Shown: positions 8,801 through 17,491 of the stretch, in pieces
Position numbering within the stretch: position 1 is the first letter of the stretch
Layout of the letters: the number at the start of each line of letters is the position of its first letter
Source of the DNA: Burkholderiaceae bacterium
GTDB lineage: Bacteria; Pseudomonadota; Gammaproteobacteria; Burkholderiales; Burkholderiaceae_F
Reading direction: 5' to 3'
Assembly (NCBI GenBank): GCA_022843955.1
Contig: JALHMQ010000015.1
Location: forward strand, 1-64,000
Length of the DNA: 64,000 nucleotides
Made by a program: the position numbers and the translations under genes
The notes under the pieces: generated by a model
What the model saw: the letters and a program-made list of their open reading frames with translations, nothing else
Database searches by the model: none
What the model was told of the DNA's origin: nothing

Positions 8801-9100
8801 TCAGTGACCGGGCTCTTGCCGGTTGGGTGCGGCGTCCGGGCCGGCGGTCTCCTGTCCGACCGGCGAATCGCCGCCGCGCCGGCCGGCGAGCGTGAACGCG
8901 ATCATCGTCACGACCACGCTCAGGGCGATGGCCGCCGGCAGCAGTTGGTCGGCCCGCAGCAGGCCGAGCAGCGGCGGCGCGACCAGCACACCCAGCAACG
9001 CGCCGACCAGCCCGCCCAGCAAGGGCCACGCAAACCTGGGCCAGCGCCGCCGGCCGCCGCGGTGATCGGCATCGATGCCGAACAGATCCACCGCCACCAC
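8801..9100 (-). CDS. Small two-span membrane protein
   Basis: A 99-residue protein with two strongly hydrophobic stretches, roughly residues 25-46 (LLGGLVGALLGVLVAPPLLGLL) and 53-71, separated by a short polar turn, and a polar C-terminal tail. The start is GTG, four bases after the apbC stop. It lies between apbC and a soluble hypothetical gene and is probably cotranscribed with both. I cannot assign a family. Confidence 0.55.
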   Translation of the reverse strand: MVAVDLFGIDADHRGGRRRWPRFAWPLLGGLVGALLGVLVAPPLLGLLRADQLLPAAIALSVVVTMIAFTLAGRRGGDSPVGQETAGPDAAPNRQEPGH

Positions 9101-9104
9101 CCGC

Positions 9105-10190
9105 TCAGGTGTTGGTGACCTTGATGGTCGGCATCTTCAGCGACATGTCCTTGGCCTTCTCGGCAATGGCAATCGCCACCTTGCGGGCGATCGCCTTGTA
9201 GGCGACCGCGATGTCGCTGTCGGGTTCGGCGACCACGGTCGGCCGACCTGAGTCAGCCTGCTCGCGGATGCGGATGTCGAGCGGCAGCGAGCCCAGCACC
9301 GCCACGCCGTATTCCTGCGACATGCGCTCGGCGCCGCCTTCACCGAAGATGTGCTCGGTGTGACCGCAGTTGCTGCACACGTGGGTGGCCATGTTCTCGA
9401 CGATGCCGAGGATCGGCACGCCCACCTTCTCGAACATCTTCAGGCCCTTTTTCGCATCCATCAGCGCGATGTCCTGCGGCGTGGTGACGACGATGGCGCC
9501 GGTCACCGGCACCTGCTGCGACAGCGTGAGCTGGATGTCGCCGGTGCCCGGCGGCATGTCGACCACCAGGTAGTCGACGTCCTGCCAGTTGGTCTGCATC
9601 AGCAGCTGCTGCAGCGCCTGCGTGACCATCGGCCCGCGCCACACCATCGGCTGGTCGGGATCGATCAGCACGCCGATGCTGATCGCCTGGATGCCGTGCG
9701 CGATCATCGGTTCGAGCAGCTTGCCGTCGACCGTGTCGGGGCGGCCGGACAGGCCCAGCATGGTCGGCTGGCTCGGGCCGTAGATGTCGGCGTCGAGCAT
9801 GCCCACACGTGCGCCTTCGGCCGCCAGCGCCAGCGCCAGGTTGACCGCGACCGTGCTCTTGCCCACGCCGCCCTTGCCGCTGGACACCGCGATGATGTTC
9901 TTCACGCTCGGCATCACCTTGAGTCCGCGCTGCACCGCATGCGCGACGATCTTGCTGTGCACGTTGGCGCTGACGTTGCCGGCGCCGGCCTGCTTGAGCG
10001 CAGCGATCACGAGCTGGCGAATCGGGTCGAGCTGGCTCGCCGCCGGGTAACCGAGTTCGACGTCGAGGCTCACATCGCTGCCGCTGACCTTGACGTTGCG
10101 CACGCAGCGGCCGGACACGAGGTCCTTGCCGGTGTTGGGGTCGATGACGCTGCGCAGGACGTCGGATACGCGCTCGGGGGTCAGGCTCAT
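9105..10190 (-). CDS. apbC: Mrp/ApbC iron-sulfur cluster carrier ATPase
   Basis: A P-loop NTPase of the Mrp/Nbp35 family, 361 residues, that binds and transfers 4Fe-4S clusters in the cytosol. It has an N-terminal MIP18/DUF59-like domain (about 1-90), a deviant Walker A GKGGVGKST (about 105-113) with its signature lysine, and the cluster-binding Cys272-Ser-Asn-Cys275. I chose the ATG at 10190, which begins the usual N-terminal domain. It is divergent from metG, an arrangement common in Betaproteobacteria. Confidence 0.96.
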   Translation of the reverse strand: MSLTPERVSDVLRSVIDPNTGKDLVSGRCVRNVKVSGSDVSLDVELGYPAASQLDPIRQLVIAALKQAGAGNVSANVHSKIVAHAVQRGLKVMPSVKNIIAVSSGKGGVGKSTVAVNLALALAAEGARVGMLDADIYGPSQPTMLGLSGRPDTVDGKLLEPMIAHGIQAISIGVLIDPDQPMVWRGPMVTQALQQLLMQTNWQDVDYLVVDMPPGTGDIQLTLSQQVPVTGAIVVTTPQDIALMDAKKGLKMFEKVGVPILGIVENMATHVCSNCGHTEHIFGEGGAERMSQEYGVAVLGSLPLDIRIREQADSGRPTVVAEPDSDIAVAYKAIARKVAIAIAEKAKDMSLKMPTIKVTNT

Positions 10191-10536
10191 GGGGCGATCA
10201 GCGTGGGGGAATGAGGTAAGGATGAATCGGGGTGTCACCGCAGACTGCGCGTGGCGCGATGCCCAAGCAACCGCACCACGGGTGCAACGCGTTCGAGTCT
10301 ATCGGAGCGGGCCGCACGACTCGCGCTGATAGACTTCTCGGCAGCAAGGACATCCGCATGCATACCCTGCACTTTCCGCCGTTTTCGCCACGCGCGCGCG
10401 CGCCGGCCGGTGCCCGAATGCGACGGCGCATCCGCTAGCTGCCTCCGGCCACGCGGTCGCCTGCCGGCCGCCACCGCCCTGCCTGGCGCGCCGTGTCCAG
10501 CACTGCCGCCCTCCAAGAGTCCAACAAGGCCAGATC
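10191..10536. other. Divergent apbC/metG intergenic region
   Basis: This 346-base gap separates the divergent apbC and metG genes and must hold both promoters. It includes an alternating CG run (CACGCGCGCGCGCG, near 10390) that could favour local Z-DNA or hairpins. I see no tRNA, small gene or riboswitch that I can support. Confidence 0.5.
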
Positions 10537-12630
10537 ATGTCGCGCCAGCTCTTCGTCACCACCGCCCTGCCCTACGCCAACGCGCCGTTCCACATCGGTC
10601 ACATGATGGAGTACATCCAGGCCGACATCTGGGTGCGCTTCCAGCGGATGCGCGGCAACACGGTGCACTTTGTCGGCGCCGATGACGCGCACGGTGCGCC
10701 GATCATGATCGCCGCGGAAAAGGCCGGCCAGACGCCGCAGGAGTTCGTCGCTGCGATTGCCGCCGGCCGCCAGCAGTACCTGGACGGCTTTCACATCGCC
10801 TTCGATCACTGGCACAGCACCGACTCGGCGGAGAACGTCGAACTCGCGCAGGGCATCTACCGCGAACTGCGCAAGCGCGAGCTGATCAGCACGCAGGTCA
10901 TCGAGCAGTTCTTCGATCCGGTGAAGAACATGTTCCTGCCGGACCGCTACATCAAGGGCGAGTGTCCGAGTTGCGGCGCCAAGGATCAGTACGGCGATTC
11001 CTGCGAAGTGTGCGGCGCCGTGTACGGCCCGACGCAGCTCAAGAACCCGTACTCGACCCTCACCGGCGCCACCCCCGAGCTGCGCACCAGCGAGCACTAC
11101 TTCTTCCAGCTGTCGGACGCGCGCTGCGTGGACTTTCTGCGCGGCTGGACCGCCGGGCGCAACCGTCACGGCGAGCCGCGCCTGCAGCCCGAGGTCTACG
11201 CCAAGACCCAGGAGTGGCTCGGCGAAGGCGCGCAAGCCAGCGGCAAGGGCCTGGCCGACTGGGATATCTCGCGCGACGCGCCGTACTTCGGCATTCCGAT
11301 ACCGGACGCGCCGGGCAAGTACTTCTATGTGTGGCTCGATGCGCCTGTCGGCTACCTCGCATCGCTGAAAAGCTACTTCGACTCCGGCAAGGCCGCGCTG
11401 CGCGGCGAGCCGCGCAGCTTCGACGCGTACGTCGCCGATCCCGGCGTCGAGCAGGTGCACTTCATCGGCAAGGACATCGTCTACTTCCACGCGTTGTTCT
11501 GGCCGGCGATGCTGCATTTTGCCGGCCGCAAGGTGCCCGACAACCTGTACGTGCACGGCTTCATCACCGTCAGCGGCGAGAAGATGAGCAAGAGCCGCGG
11601 CACCGGCATCTCGCCGCTGCGCTACCTGGAGCTCGGCATGAACGCCGAGTGGCTGCGCTATTACATCGCCGCCAAGCTCAACGCGCATGTCGAGGACATC
11701 GACTTCAACCCGGACGACTTCGTCGCCCGCGTCAACAGCGACCTGATCGGCAAGTACGTCAACATCGCCAGCCGCGCGGCCGGTTTCATCGCGCGCCGCT
11801 TCGACGGCAAGCTGCGCGGCGGCAGCGAGGTCGACGGCGCCACCGAGCTGCAGTCGCTGCGCGGCGCCGCCGACGAGATCGCGCAGCTGTACGACGGCCG
11901 CGAGTACGGCAAAGCGCTGCGCCGGATCATGGAGCTGGCCGACGGCATCAACGCCTACGTCGACCGCGAGAAGCCCTGGGATCTGGCCAAGGACGCAGCC
12001 CGCGCCGAACACCTGCACGTGGTTTGCAGCGTCTCGCTCGAAGCGTTCCGCCTGCTGACGCTGTACCTGAAGCCGGTGCTGCCGCAGGTGAGCGCCCAGG
12101 TGGAATCCTTCCTGAACCTGCGGCCGCTCGTCTGGCATGACGCCCGCGCCTCGCTGCCCGATGGCCACGCGATCCGCCCGTATGCGCACCTGATGCAGCG
12201 CGTGGAAGCCAAGCAGCTCGACGCGCTGTTCGAGCCGCCGGCCACCGAAACGCCGGTGGCGCTGCCGGGCGGCGTCGAGGTGGCGCCGTCGATCACGATC
12301 GACGACTTTGCCAAGCTCGACCTGCGCATCGCGCAGGTGATCGACTGCGGCTTCATCGACGGCAGCGACAAGCTGCTGCGCTTCACGCTCGACGTCGGCG
12401 AAGGCCGCCACCGCAACGTGTTCTCCGGAATCAAGTCGGCGTACCAGCGACCGCAGGACCTGATCGGCCGGCACGTGGTGCTGGTGGCCAATCTCGCGCC
12501 GCGCAAGATGAAGTTCGGCGTCAGCGAAGGCATGATCCTGTCGGCCAGCCATGCCGACGAGAAGAACCAGCCGGGCATCTTCCTGCTCGACGTCGACAGC
12601 GGTGCGCTGCCCGGCATGCGGGTGAAGTGA
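10537..12630 (+). CDS. metG: Methionyl-tRNA synthetase
   Basis: Class I aminoacyl-tRNA synthetase charging tRNA-Met, 697 residues. The HIGH motif is His19-Ile-Gly-His22 and the KMSKS loop is 349-353 (KMSKSRG). A zinc knuckle is formed by Cys143, Cys146, Cys156 and Cys159. The C-terminal 100 residues form the EMAP/tRNA-binding OB-fold ([16 protein letters not shown]...), as in the long dimeric E. coli-type enzyme. It converges on the haem-protein gene across a strong hairpin. Confidence 0.98.
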   Translation: MSRQLFVTTALPYANAPFHIGHMMEYIQADIWVRFQRMRGNTVHFVGADDAHGAPIMIAAEKAGQTPQEFVAAIAAGRQQYLDGFHIAFDHWHSTDSAENVELAQGIYRELRKRELISTQVIEQFFDPVKNMFLPDRYIKGECPSCGAKDQYGDSCEVCGAVYGPTQLKNPYSTLTGATPELRTSEHYFFQLSDARCVDFLRGWTAGRNRHGEPRLQPEVYAKTQEWLGEGAQASGKGLADWDISRDAPYFGIPIPDAPGKYFYVWLDAPVGYLASLKSYFDSGKAALRGEPRSFDAYVADPGVEQVHFIGKDIVYFHALFWPAMLHFAGRKVPDNLYVHGFITVSGEKMSKSRGTGISPLRYLELGMNAEWLRYYIAAKLNAHVEDIDFNPDDFVARVNSDLIGKYVNIASRAAGFIARRFDGKLRGGSEVDGATELQSLRGAADEIAQLYDGREYGKALRRIMELADGINAYVDREKPWDLAKDAARAEHLHVVCSVSLEAFRLLTLYLKPVLPQVSAQVESFLNLRPLVWHDARASLPDGHAIRPYAHLMQRVEAKQLDALFEPPATETPVALPGGVEVAPSITIDDFAKLDLRIAQVIDCGFIDGSDKLLRFTLDVGEGRHRNVFSGIKSAYQRPQDLIGRHVVLVANLAPRKMKFGVSEGMILSASHADEKNQPGIFLLDVDSGALPGMRVK

Positions 12631-12665
12631 CGTTGCGGCCGCGATACTTGCGCGTGCAGTCAGGT

Positions 12666-12691
12666 AACGGCCGCGGTCCCCCGCGGCCGTT
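12666..12691. terminator. Bidirectional hairpin between metG and the haem-protein gene
   Basis: A perfect 11-bp stem (AACGGCCGCGG with CCGCGGCCGTT) around a four-base loop lies between two convergent genes. Only short T or A runs flank it. Its position and symmetry suit a shared terminator for both directions. Confidence 0.75.
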
Positions 12692-12709
12692 GTTCCATCC
12701 GTCGACCGA

Positions 12710-13747
12710 CTACTTGGCGAACACGAGCTTGAGCGTGTCGTAGTTCATCGCGTGACGCACCTGCGCGTTGTCGAACGCCGCAAAGCCGAAGGCGTAGGCC
12801 TTGCTCATGTCGTTGAATTGCACGTCGAACTGGCTGCCGGTGACGAGCTTGCGCGCGACCTCGTGCGTCCACTGACCGTTGGCCCACTTGCTCGAAATCC
12901 TGATGTCGCCGCGGTCACCCTTCAGTTGCAGGGCCAGGTACGACGCCACTTCATCCCCCGGCTTGAACTTGCTGTCGTCAAATGGCACCTGGTCGCCGTC
13001 CTTGATCCAGTAGGTTCCTCCGGCATTGGCGGCCTTGCCGTCCTTGTGCATGAACTCCGGCTTGCCGCCGACGAGGTTGAACGGCCTGTAATCGGGACCA
13101 CCCGGTTCGTTCTTGCGGCCGGCATTGGGTTGCGTCTTGGCGTCGTAGCGTGTGGCATCCAGGTACTGGTCATCGACCAGGCCCCAAGGCGCAGTCGTTC
13201 GCGCGCCCTTGGCATGCCAGATATCGCCGAACTCGCCCGGCTTGGTCGCGTACTTGTTGCCGTACGGCTTGCCCTGATCCAGGTGACACGTGACGCCGCA
13301 ACCCTTCGCTGCGAAGTCCGGCATGTTGATGTTCCAGATCATTGCCCACTTGTCTTCGTAATAGACGTTGTCGTCGCCGCCCTTGTCCTTCGGGTCCTTC
13401 AGCTTGACCCAGCTGCCGTCGGCCTGCTTCTGGTACGGCCCGCGCTGCACCGACTCGGTCGGGTCTGCGTACTGAATCAGGAAATAGATCATGTCGCCGG
13501 CGACGACCGACTTGAGCGTCGCTTTGGTCTCGCCCTTGCCGCCGGCGAAGTTGGCGCCGTCTTCGAGATCGATCGTCAACGGCTTCGCGGCGGCCCAGGC
13601 GGCATCGCTGCCGTTGCCGTCGAGCGTGGGCGCCGCCGCGGCGCGCGCAACGATCAGCGTGTTCGCCGGCGCGGGGGCATCGGGGGTGGAGCAGGCAGCC
13701 AGCGCGAGCGCGGCGACCGTGAGAACGAAAGGTGGTTTGATGCGCAT
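12710..13747 (-). CDS. Ethylbenzene-dehydrogenase-related haem lipoprotein
   Basis: A 345-residue exported protein of the EB_dh type, related to the haem-b gamma subunits of type II molybdenum enzymes. It has a lipobox ending at Cys19, then beta-rich sequence with DGNGSDAAWAAAKPLTIDL and the WAMIWNINMPDFAAKGC region. A non-canonical haem-attachment-like motif, Cys150-Gly-Val-Thr-Cys154-His155 (CX3CH), follows. It is not beside a molybdopterin subunit, so it may be a stand-alone periplasmic electron carrier or sensor. Two FNR-type sites lie in its upstream region, which suggests control by oxygen or nitrogen oxides. Confidence 0.82.
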   Translation of the reverse strand: MRIKPPFVLTVAALALAACSTPDAPAPANTLIVARAAAAPTLDGNGSDAAWAAAKPLTIDLEDGANFAGGKGETKATLKSVVAGDMIYFLIQYADPTESVQRGPYQKQADGSWVKLKDPKDKGGDDNVYYEDKWAMIWNINMPDFAAKGCGVTCHLDQGKPYGNKYATKPGEFGDIWHAKGARTTAPWGLVDDQYLDATRYDAKTQPNAGRKNEPGGPDYRPFNLVGGKPEFMHKDGKAANAGGTYWIKDGDQVPFDDSKFKPGDEVASYLALQLKGDRGDIRISSKWANGQWTHEVARKLVTGSQFDVQFNDMSKAYAFGFAAFDNAQVRHAMNYDTLKLVFAK

Positions 13748-13836
13748 GGATGAAGCTCCCTGTGATTGTCGAGAAGGTGCGGCCCGCTCTTCTTGGCATG
13801 GCTCGCAGGGGGATAGTGGTACGGGATGATCGAACT

Positions 13837-13850
13837 TTGTTGCGCAACAT
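13837..13850. promoter_or_regulatory. FNR/DNR-like palindrome upstream of the haem lipoprotein gene
   Basis: TTGTT-GCGC-AACAT fits the TTGNN-N4-NNCAA architecture of FNR/DNR sites with one end mismatch and contains the perfect 12-mer TGTTGCGCAACA. Its centre is about 96 bases upstream of the gene start at 13747. Activation at -41.5 would put the transcript start near 13802 with a leader of about 55 bases. This is a motif match only. Confidence 0.5.
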
Positions 13851-13969
13851 CACGACAGCCTGTATCGACCACCTCGCCGAACTCGCCATGGACGCTCATA
13901 CGTCGCGGTCGCACGTGAATGCGGCATGAGGGTCATGCAAGGCGTGCTCGTGGCGGACGTCCTCGCCGC

Positions 13970-13983
13970 TTGACCTTGATCAA
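13970..13983. promoter_or_regulatory. FNR/ANR-type box
   Basis: TTGAC-CTTG-ATCAA matches the FNR/ANR consensus TTGAT-N4-ATCAA at nine of ten positions. It lies between the divergent haem lipoprotein and SulP genes. It overlaps the first in-frame ATG of the SulP frame at 13983, which argues that SulP translation begins further downstream. Confidence 0.6.
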
Positions 13984-14021
13984 TGCGAGCCGACGGACAA
14001 TGCAGCGCCGTCAGCCGCACA

Positions 14022-15827
14022 ATGAGACGACCTCTTGCTGCCTGGTGCGTTCGCGTAGAAACCGAGTCGCTCTTGTCCGTCACTACCCCCCGCCGCGTGC
14101 CGCGCTTCGATCTCGCCCGCTTTCGCCCGCGCCTTGTCGATGCGCTGCGCGACTACGACCGCGCCCGGCTGGGCAAGGATGTGGGCGCCGGCATCACGGT
14201 GGGCGTGGTGGCCTTGCCACTGGCAATGGCGTTCGCGATCGCCAGCGGCGTGAAGCCCGAGGCCGGCATCTTCACCGCGGTGATCGCCGGTTTCATCATC
14301 GCCGCCCTCGGTGGTTCACGCGTGCAGATTGGCGGCCCGGCCGGCGCGTTCATCGTGATCATCTACGGGATCGTCGATCGCTATGGGCTCGCCAACCTGC
14401 TGATCTCGACCATGCTGGCCGGCGTGCTGCTGTTCGGCATGGGGCTGTTCAAGCTGGGGCAGCTGGTGCGCTTCATCCCGGTGTCGATCGTCATCGGCTT
14501 CACCAACGGCATCGCGGTGCTGATCGCGCTGTCGCAGGTGAAAGACGCCCTCGGTCTTTCGATCGACAAGCTGCCGGCTGACTTCTTTGCTCAGATTGGC
14601 GCGCTCAGCGGCGCGCTTCACACCGTCAATCCGTATGCGGTGGCGATCTGCGCGCTGTCGCTGGCGCTGGTGGTGATGTGGCCGAAGTCGTACGTCGCGG
14701 GCCCGATGCCGCAGTGGAAGCGCTGGGTCGCGCACCTGCCCGGCACGGTGGTCGCGCTGGCGCTGGCGACGATCGCCGTGTCGGCGCTGCACCTGCCGGT
14801 GGAGACCATCGGCACGCGCTTCGGCGGCATTCCGCAGGGCCTGCCGTCGTTCGCGCTGCCGGCGTTCAGCTGGGAACTGGTCAAGCAGCTGATCGCACCG
14901 ACCATCACGATCGCGCTGCTGGGCGCGATCGAGAGCCTGCTGTGCGCGCGCGTCGCCGACAACCTGATCGACGACCGCCACGATCCGAACCAGGAGCTGA
15001 TGGCGCAAGGCGTGGCCAACTTCGTCGTGCCGTTTTTCGGCGGCATTCCCGCCACCGGCACCATTGCGCGCACGGTGACCAACGTGAAAAGTGGCGCCAC
15101 CAGCCCGATCGCCGGCATCGTCCACGCGATCACCTTGCTGCTGGTGTTGCTCGTGGCCGCACCGCTGGCCGCCAACATTCCGCTCGCAGCACTGGCGGCG
15201 ATCCTGCTGTTCGTCGCCTGGAACATGGGCGAGTGGCGCGAGTTCGCACGGCTGCGGCAGTTCGCGCTGACCTACCGGACGATCCTGCTCACCACGTTCT
15301 TCCTCACCGTGGTGTTCGACCTGACCATCGCGGTCGAGGTCGGCATGGTGCTGGCGAGCCTGTTCTTCATCTACCGCATCAGCCAGCTGACGCGGGTCGA
15401 GGTGCTGCCGCTGGCTGACGCGCCGGCGGGCGTGGAGGCGTATCGACTGACCGGCTCGCTGTTTTTCGGTGCCGTCAGCAAGCTGGAGACACTGACCGAT
15501 CCGGCGCGTTTCAACGGCAGCGGCGCACCGGCGGCGGTGATCCTCGATTTCACCGCGCTGCTGTCGCTCGACACCACTGGTCTGGAGACGCTCGAATCGC
15601 TGCGCAAGCAACTGGCCAAGCGCGGTGGCGCGCTGATCGTGGTTGGCGCGCGCGATCAGCCGCTGAGCCTGCTCAACCGCTCAGGCTTTGCTGCGCATAC
15701 CGGCACCGAGAACCTGGTGGCCGACCTGGACGCCGCTCTGGGTCGCGCGCGCGCCGTGCTGGCGGTGCGCGCCAGCCCGCCCGACACCACCCGCGCACCA
15801 GCCACCCGCGCAAGCGCGCCCTCCTAG
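14022..15827 (+). CDS. SulP/SLC26-family anion transporter with STAS domain
   Basis: An inner-membrane anion transporter of about 601 residues. The SulP core shows VGAGITVGVVALPLAMAFAIASG, the GGSRVQIGGPAGAFIVI signature and about ten or more hydrophobic spans. A cytoplasmic STAS domain follows (ILDFTALLSLDTTGLETLESL). Substrate could be sulfate, bicarbonate or a dicarboxylate. The start is uncertain: ATG 13983 overlaps an FNR-type box, ATG 14022 is used here, and TTG 14073, just before the conserved region, is also plausible. An upstream FNR site could control it. Confidence 0.9.
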   Translation: MRRPLAAWCVRVETESLLSVTTPRRVPRFDLARFRPRLVDALRDYDRARLGKDVGAGITVGVVALPLAMAFAIASGVKPEAGIFTAVIAGFIIAALGGSRVQIGGPAGAFIVIIYGIVDRYGLANLLISTMLAGVLLFGMGLFKLGQLVRFIPVSIVIGFTNGIAVLIALSQVKDALGLSIDKLPADFFAQIGALSGALHTVNPYAVAICALSLALVVMWPKSYVAGPMPQWKRWVAHLPGTVVALALATIAVSALHLPVETIGTRFGGIPQGLPSFALPAFSWELVKQLIAPTITIALLGAIESLLCARVADNLIDDRHDPNQELMAQGVANFVVPFFGGIPATGTIARTVTNVKSGATSPIAGIVHAITLLLVLLVAAPLAANIPLAALAAILLFVAWNMGEWREFARLRQFALTYRTILLTTFFLTVVFDLTIAVEVGMVLASLFFIYRISQLTRVEVLPLADAPAGVEAYRLTGSLFFGAVSKLETLTDPARFNGSGAPAAVILDFTALLSLDTTGLETLESLRKQLAKRGGALIVVGARDQPLSLLNRSGFAAHTGTENLVADLDAALGRARAVLAVRASPPDTTRAPATRASAPS

Positions 15828-15861
15828 TGCCGCGTTGCCCGGCGGCTCGAAGCGCCGCCGC

Positions 15862-15909
15862 TACCATCGGCGCCATCGCCGCCACTACAATCGGCGCCAT
15901 CGCCGCCAC
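15862..15909. repeat. Two-copy 24-bp tandem repeat
   Basis: Two adjacent 24-bp units of the type ACAATCGGCGCCATCGCCGC(CAC.) differ at only two positions. They lie between the SulP stop and the DUF3460 start. They could form GGCGCC-centred pairings, but no terminator T-run follows. Confidence 0.75.
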
Positions 15910-15976
15910 GGTCGTGGCACACCGCATCCCGCCTCCACCGCGCTGCCGCCTGCGACGCGCCTCACCCCTGCCTGTC

Positions 15977-16168
15977 ATGACCTACGAATCCGAGATCACC
16001 CAGTTCATCAAGGAACTGAAGGCGCAGAACCCCGAACTCGAGCGCAAGCAGCGCGACGGCCGGGCGATCTGGTGGGACAAGAACCTGGATCGCGACGAGC
16101 TCGAGCGCCAGCAGCAGGCGCGCGTGGCGCAGTCCGGCTACGTCTACCAGACGCAGGCGAAAGAGTGA
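15977..16168 (+). CDS. DUF3460 family protein
   Basis: A 63-residue soluble, highly charged helical protein of the DUF3460 family, which is found mainly in Betaproteobacteria. The motif ESEITQFIKELKAQNPELE followed by GRAIWWDK is characteristic. Its stop overlaps the GTG start of scpA (GTGA), so the two are translationally coupled, hinting at a link with chromosome segregation. Its biochemical role is unknown. Confidence 0.9.
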   Translation: MTYESEITQFIKELKAQNPELERKQRDGRAIWWDKNLDRDELERQQQARVAQSGYVYQTQAKE

Positions 16169-17079
16169 GCGACGTTCCAGCGCCCGCCCCGCGACACGCC
16201 GGAGCGCCGCACGCCCCGGCGGACGCGGTGGCCGATGCCACGCTGCCGCCGCCGGCAGTGACCGCCGATGCCCCGGACCCCACGCCGGCCGTGGTCGACG
16301 GCGTGGCGCTGGCGCGGCTCTACGGCGAGCCGTTGTTCAAGCTGCCGCAGGATCTGTACATCCCGCCCGACGCACTCGAAGTGTTTCTCGAGGCGTTCGA
16401 GGGGCCGCTCGACCTGCTGCTGTACCTCATTCGCAAGCAGAACTTCAACGTGCTCGACATTCCGATGGCGCCGTTGACGCAGCAGTACCTCACCTACATC
16501 GAGCAGATTCGCAAGAGCAACCTGGAACTGGCCGGCGAGTACCTGCTGATGGCGGCCATGCTCATCGAGATCAAGAGCCGCATGCTGCTACCGGTGAGAA
16601 AGAGCGACACCGGCGAAGAAGCCGAGGATCCGCGTGCCGAACTCGTGCGTCGCCTGGTCGAGTACGAGCGGATGAAGCTCGCCGCCGCGCAGCTCGACGA
16701 ACTGCCGCGCGTCGGCCGCGATTTCGTGCGTGCGGTGGTGACGATCGAGCAGACCATGGTGCGCCGGTTCCCCGACGTCAACGTGGTGGAACTGCGAGAC
16801 GCCTGGGCCGACGTGCTCAAGCGCGCCAAGCTGTACGCGCACCACAAGATCGGCCGCGAAGAGCTGTCCGTGCGCGAACACATGAGCCTGATCCTCAAGC
16901 GGCTTCAAGGCGCGCGCTTCGTCGAGTTCGGCGACCTGTTCGAGCCCGGCCGCGGCGTGCCGGTGGTGGTGGTGCACTTTCTCGCGCTGCTGGAGCTGGC
17001 GCGCGAGAGCCTGATCGAGATCACCCAGGGCTCGCCGTTCGCGCCCATCTACGTGCGGCTGGCGTACACGCCGAGCTGA
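16165..17079 (+). CDS. scpA: Segregation and condensation protein A
   Basis: The kleisin subunit of the SMC-ScpAB condensin, 304 residues, acting on the nucleoid. The family core is plain: LEVFLEAFEGPLDLLLYLIRKQNFNVLDIPMAPLTQQYL, then LELAGEYLLMAAMLIEIKSRMLLP and the C-terminal winged helix. The first 60 residues are Ala/Pro-rich and atypical. The GTG start overlaps the DUF3460 stop. No scpB or smc gene is adjacent. Confidence 0.96.
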   Translation: MSDVPAPAPRHAGAPHAPADAVADATLPPPAVTADAPDPTPAVVDGVALARLYGEPLFKLPQDLYIPPDALEVFLEAFEGPLDLLLYLIRKQNFNVLDIPMAPLTQQYLTYIEQIRKSNLELAGEYLLMAAMLIEIKSRMLLPVRKSDTGEEAEDPRAELVRRLVEYERMKLAAAQLDELPRVGRDFVRAVVTIEQTMVRRFPDVNVVELRDAWADVLKRAKLYAHHKIGREELSVREHMSLILKRLQGARFVEFGDLFEPGRGVPVVVVHFLALLELARESLIEITQGSPFAPIYVRLAYTPS

Positions 17080-17092
17080 ACGGCCGGATGCG

Positions 17093-17491
17093 ATGACCGA
17101 CAGCGCACCCCGCCTGGCGATTCGCATCTACTTCGACGGCGGCCATCTCGGACCGGGCAAGATCGAGCTGCTTGAACATATCGGGCGCGAGCGGTCAATC
17201 GCGGCGGCGGCGCGCGCGATGCAGATGTCGTACAAGCGCGCCTGGGAACTGGTCGACACGATGAACCACATGTTCAACGAGCCGGTCGTGATCACGCAGC
17301 CGGGGCGAAACACCGCCGGCTCCACCGATGTCACGCCGTTCGGGCGGCGCGTGGTGGCGCTCTACCGCGCCATGGAGCGGCGCGCCGGCACCGCGACTGA
17401 CACGGCGCTGGCCGAACTCAACTCGGCGGCGCGTTCGATGTCCCGTCCGACGCGTCGTTCGCCGCCGCGGAGCGCGAAAAAGACGGCTTGA
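17093..17491 (+). CDS. modE: ModE N-domain-only molybdate regulator (short)
   Basis: A 132-residue LysR-like winged-helix protein matching only the DNA-binding half of ModE (LGPGKIELLEHIGRERSIAAAARAMQMSYKRAWELVDTMN). The molbindin domains that sense molybdate are missing and are replaced by a basic Arg/Ser/Lys tail. It converges on modC with a 74-base 3' overlap, so it almost certainly regulates modABC. Without a molbindin domain it must sense molybdate differently or act as a constitutive or partner-dependent binder. The paired TOBE/molbindin domain is present in ModC. Confidence 0.85.
   Translation: MTDSAPRLAIRIYFDGGHLGPGKIELLEHIGRERSIAAAARAMQMSYKRAWELVDTMNHMFNEPVVITQPGRNTAGSTDVTPFGRRVVALYRAMERRAGTATDTALAELNSAARSMSRPTRRSPPRSAKKTA

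Noticed and set aside
10435-12552. 700-codon open frame antisense to metG
   Set aside because: metG has all catalytic motifs on the other strand. The antisense frame is a codon-bias artefact.
12710-13747. Complete ethylbenzene or DMSO-type dehydrogenase operon
   Set aside because: No molybdopterin or iron-sulfur subunit gene is adjacent on either strand.
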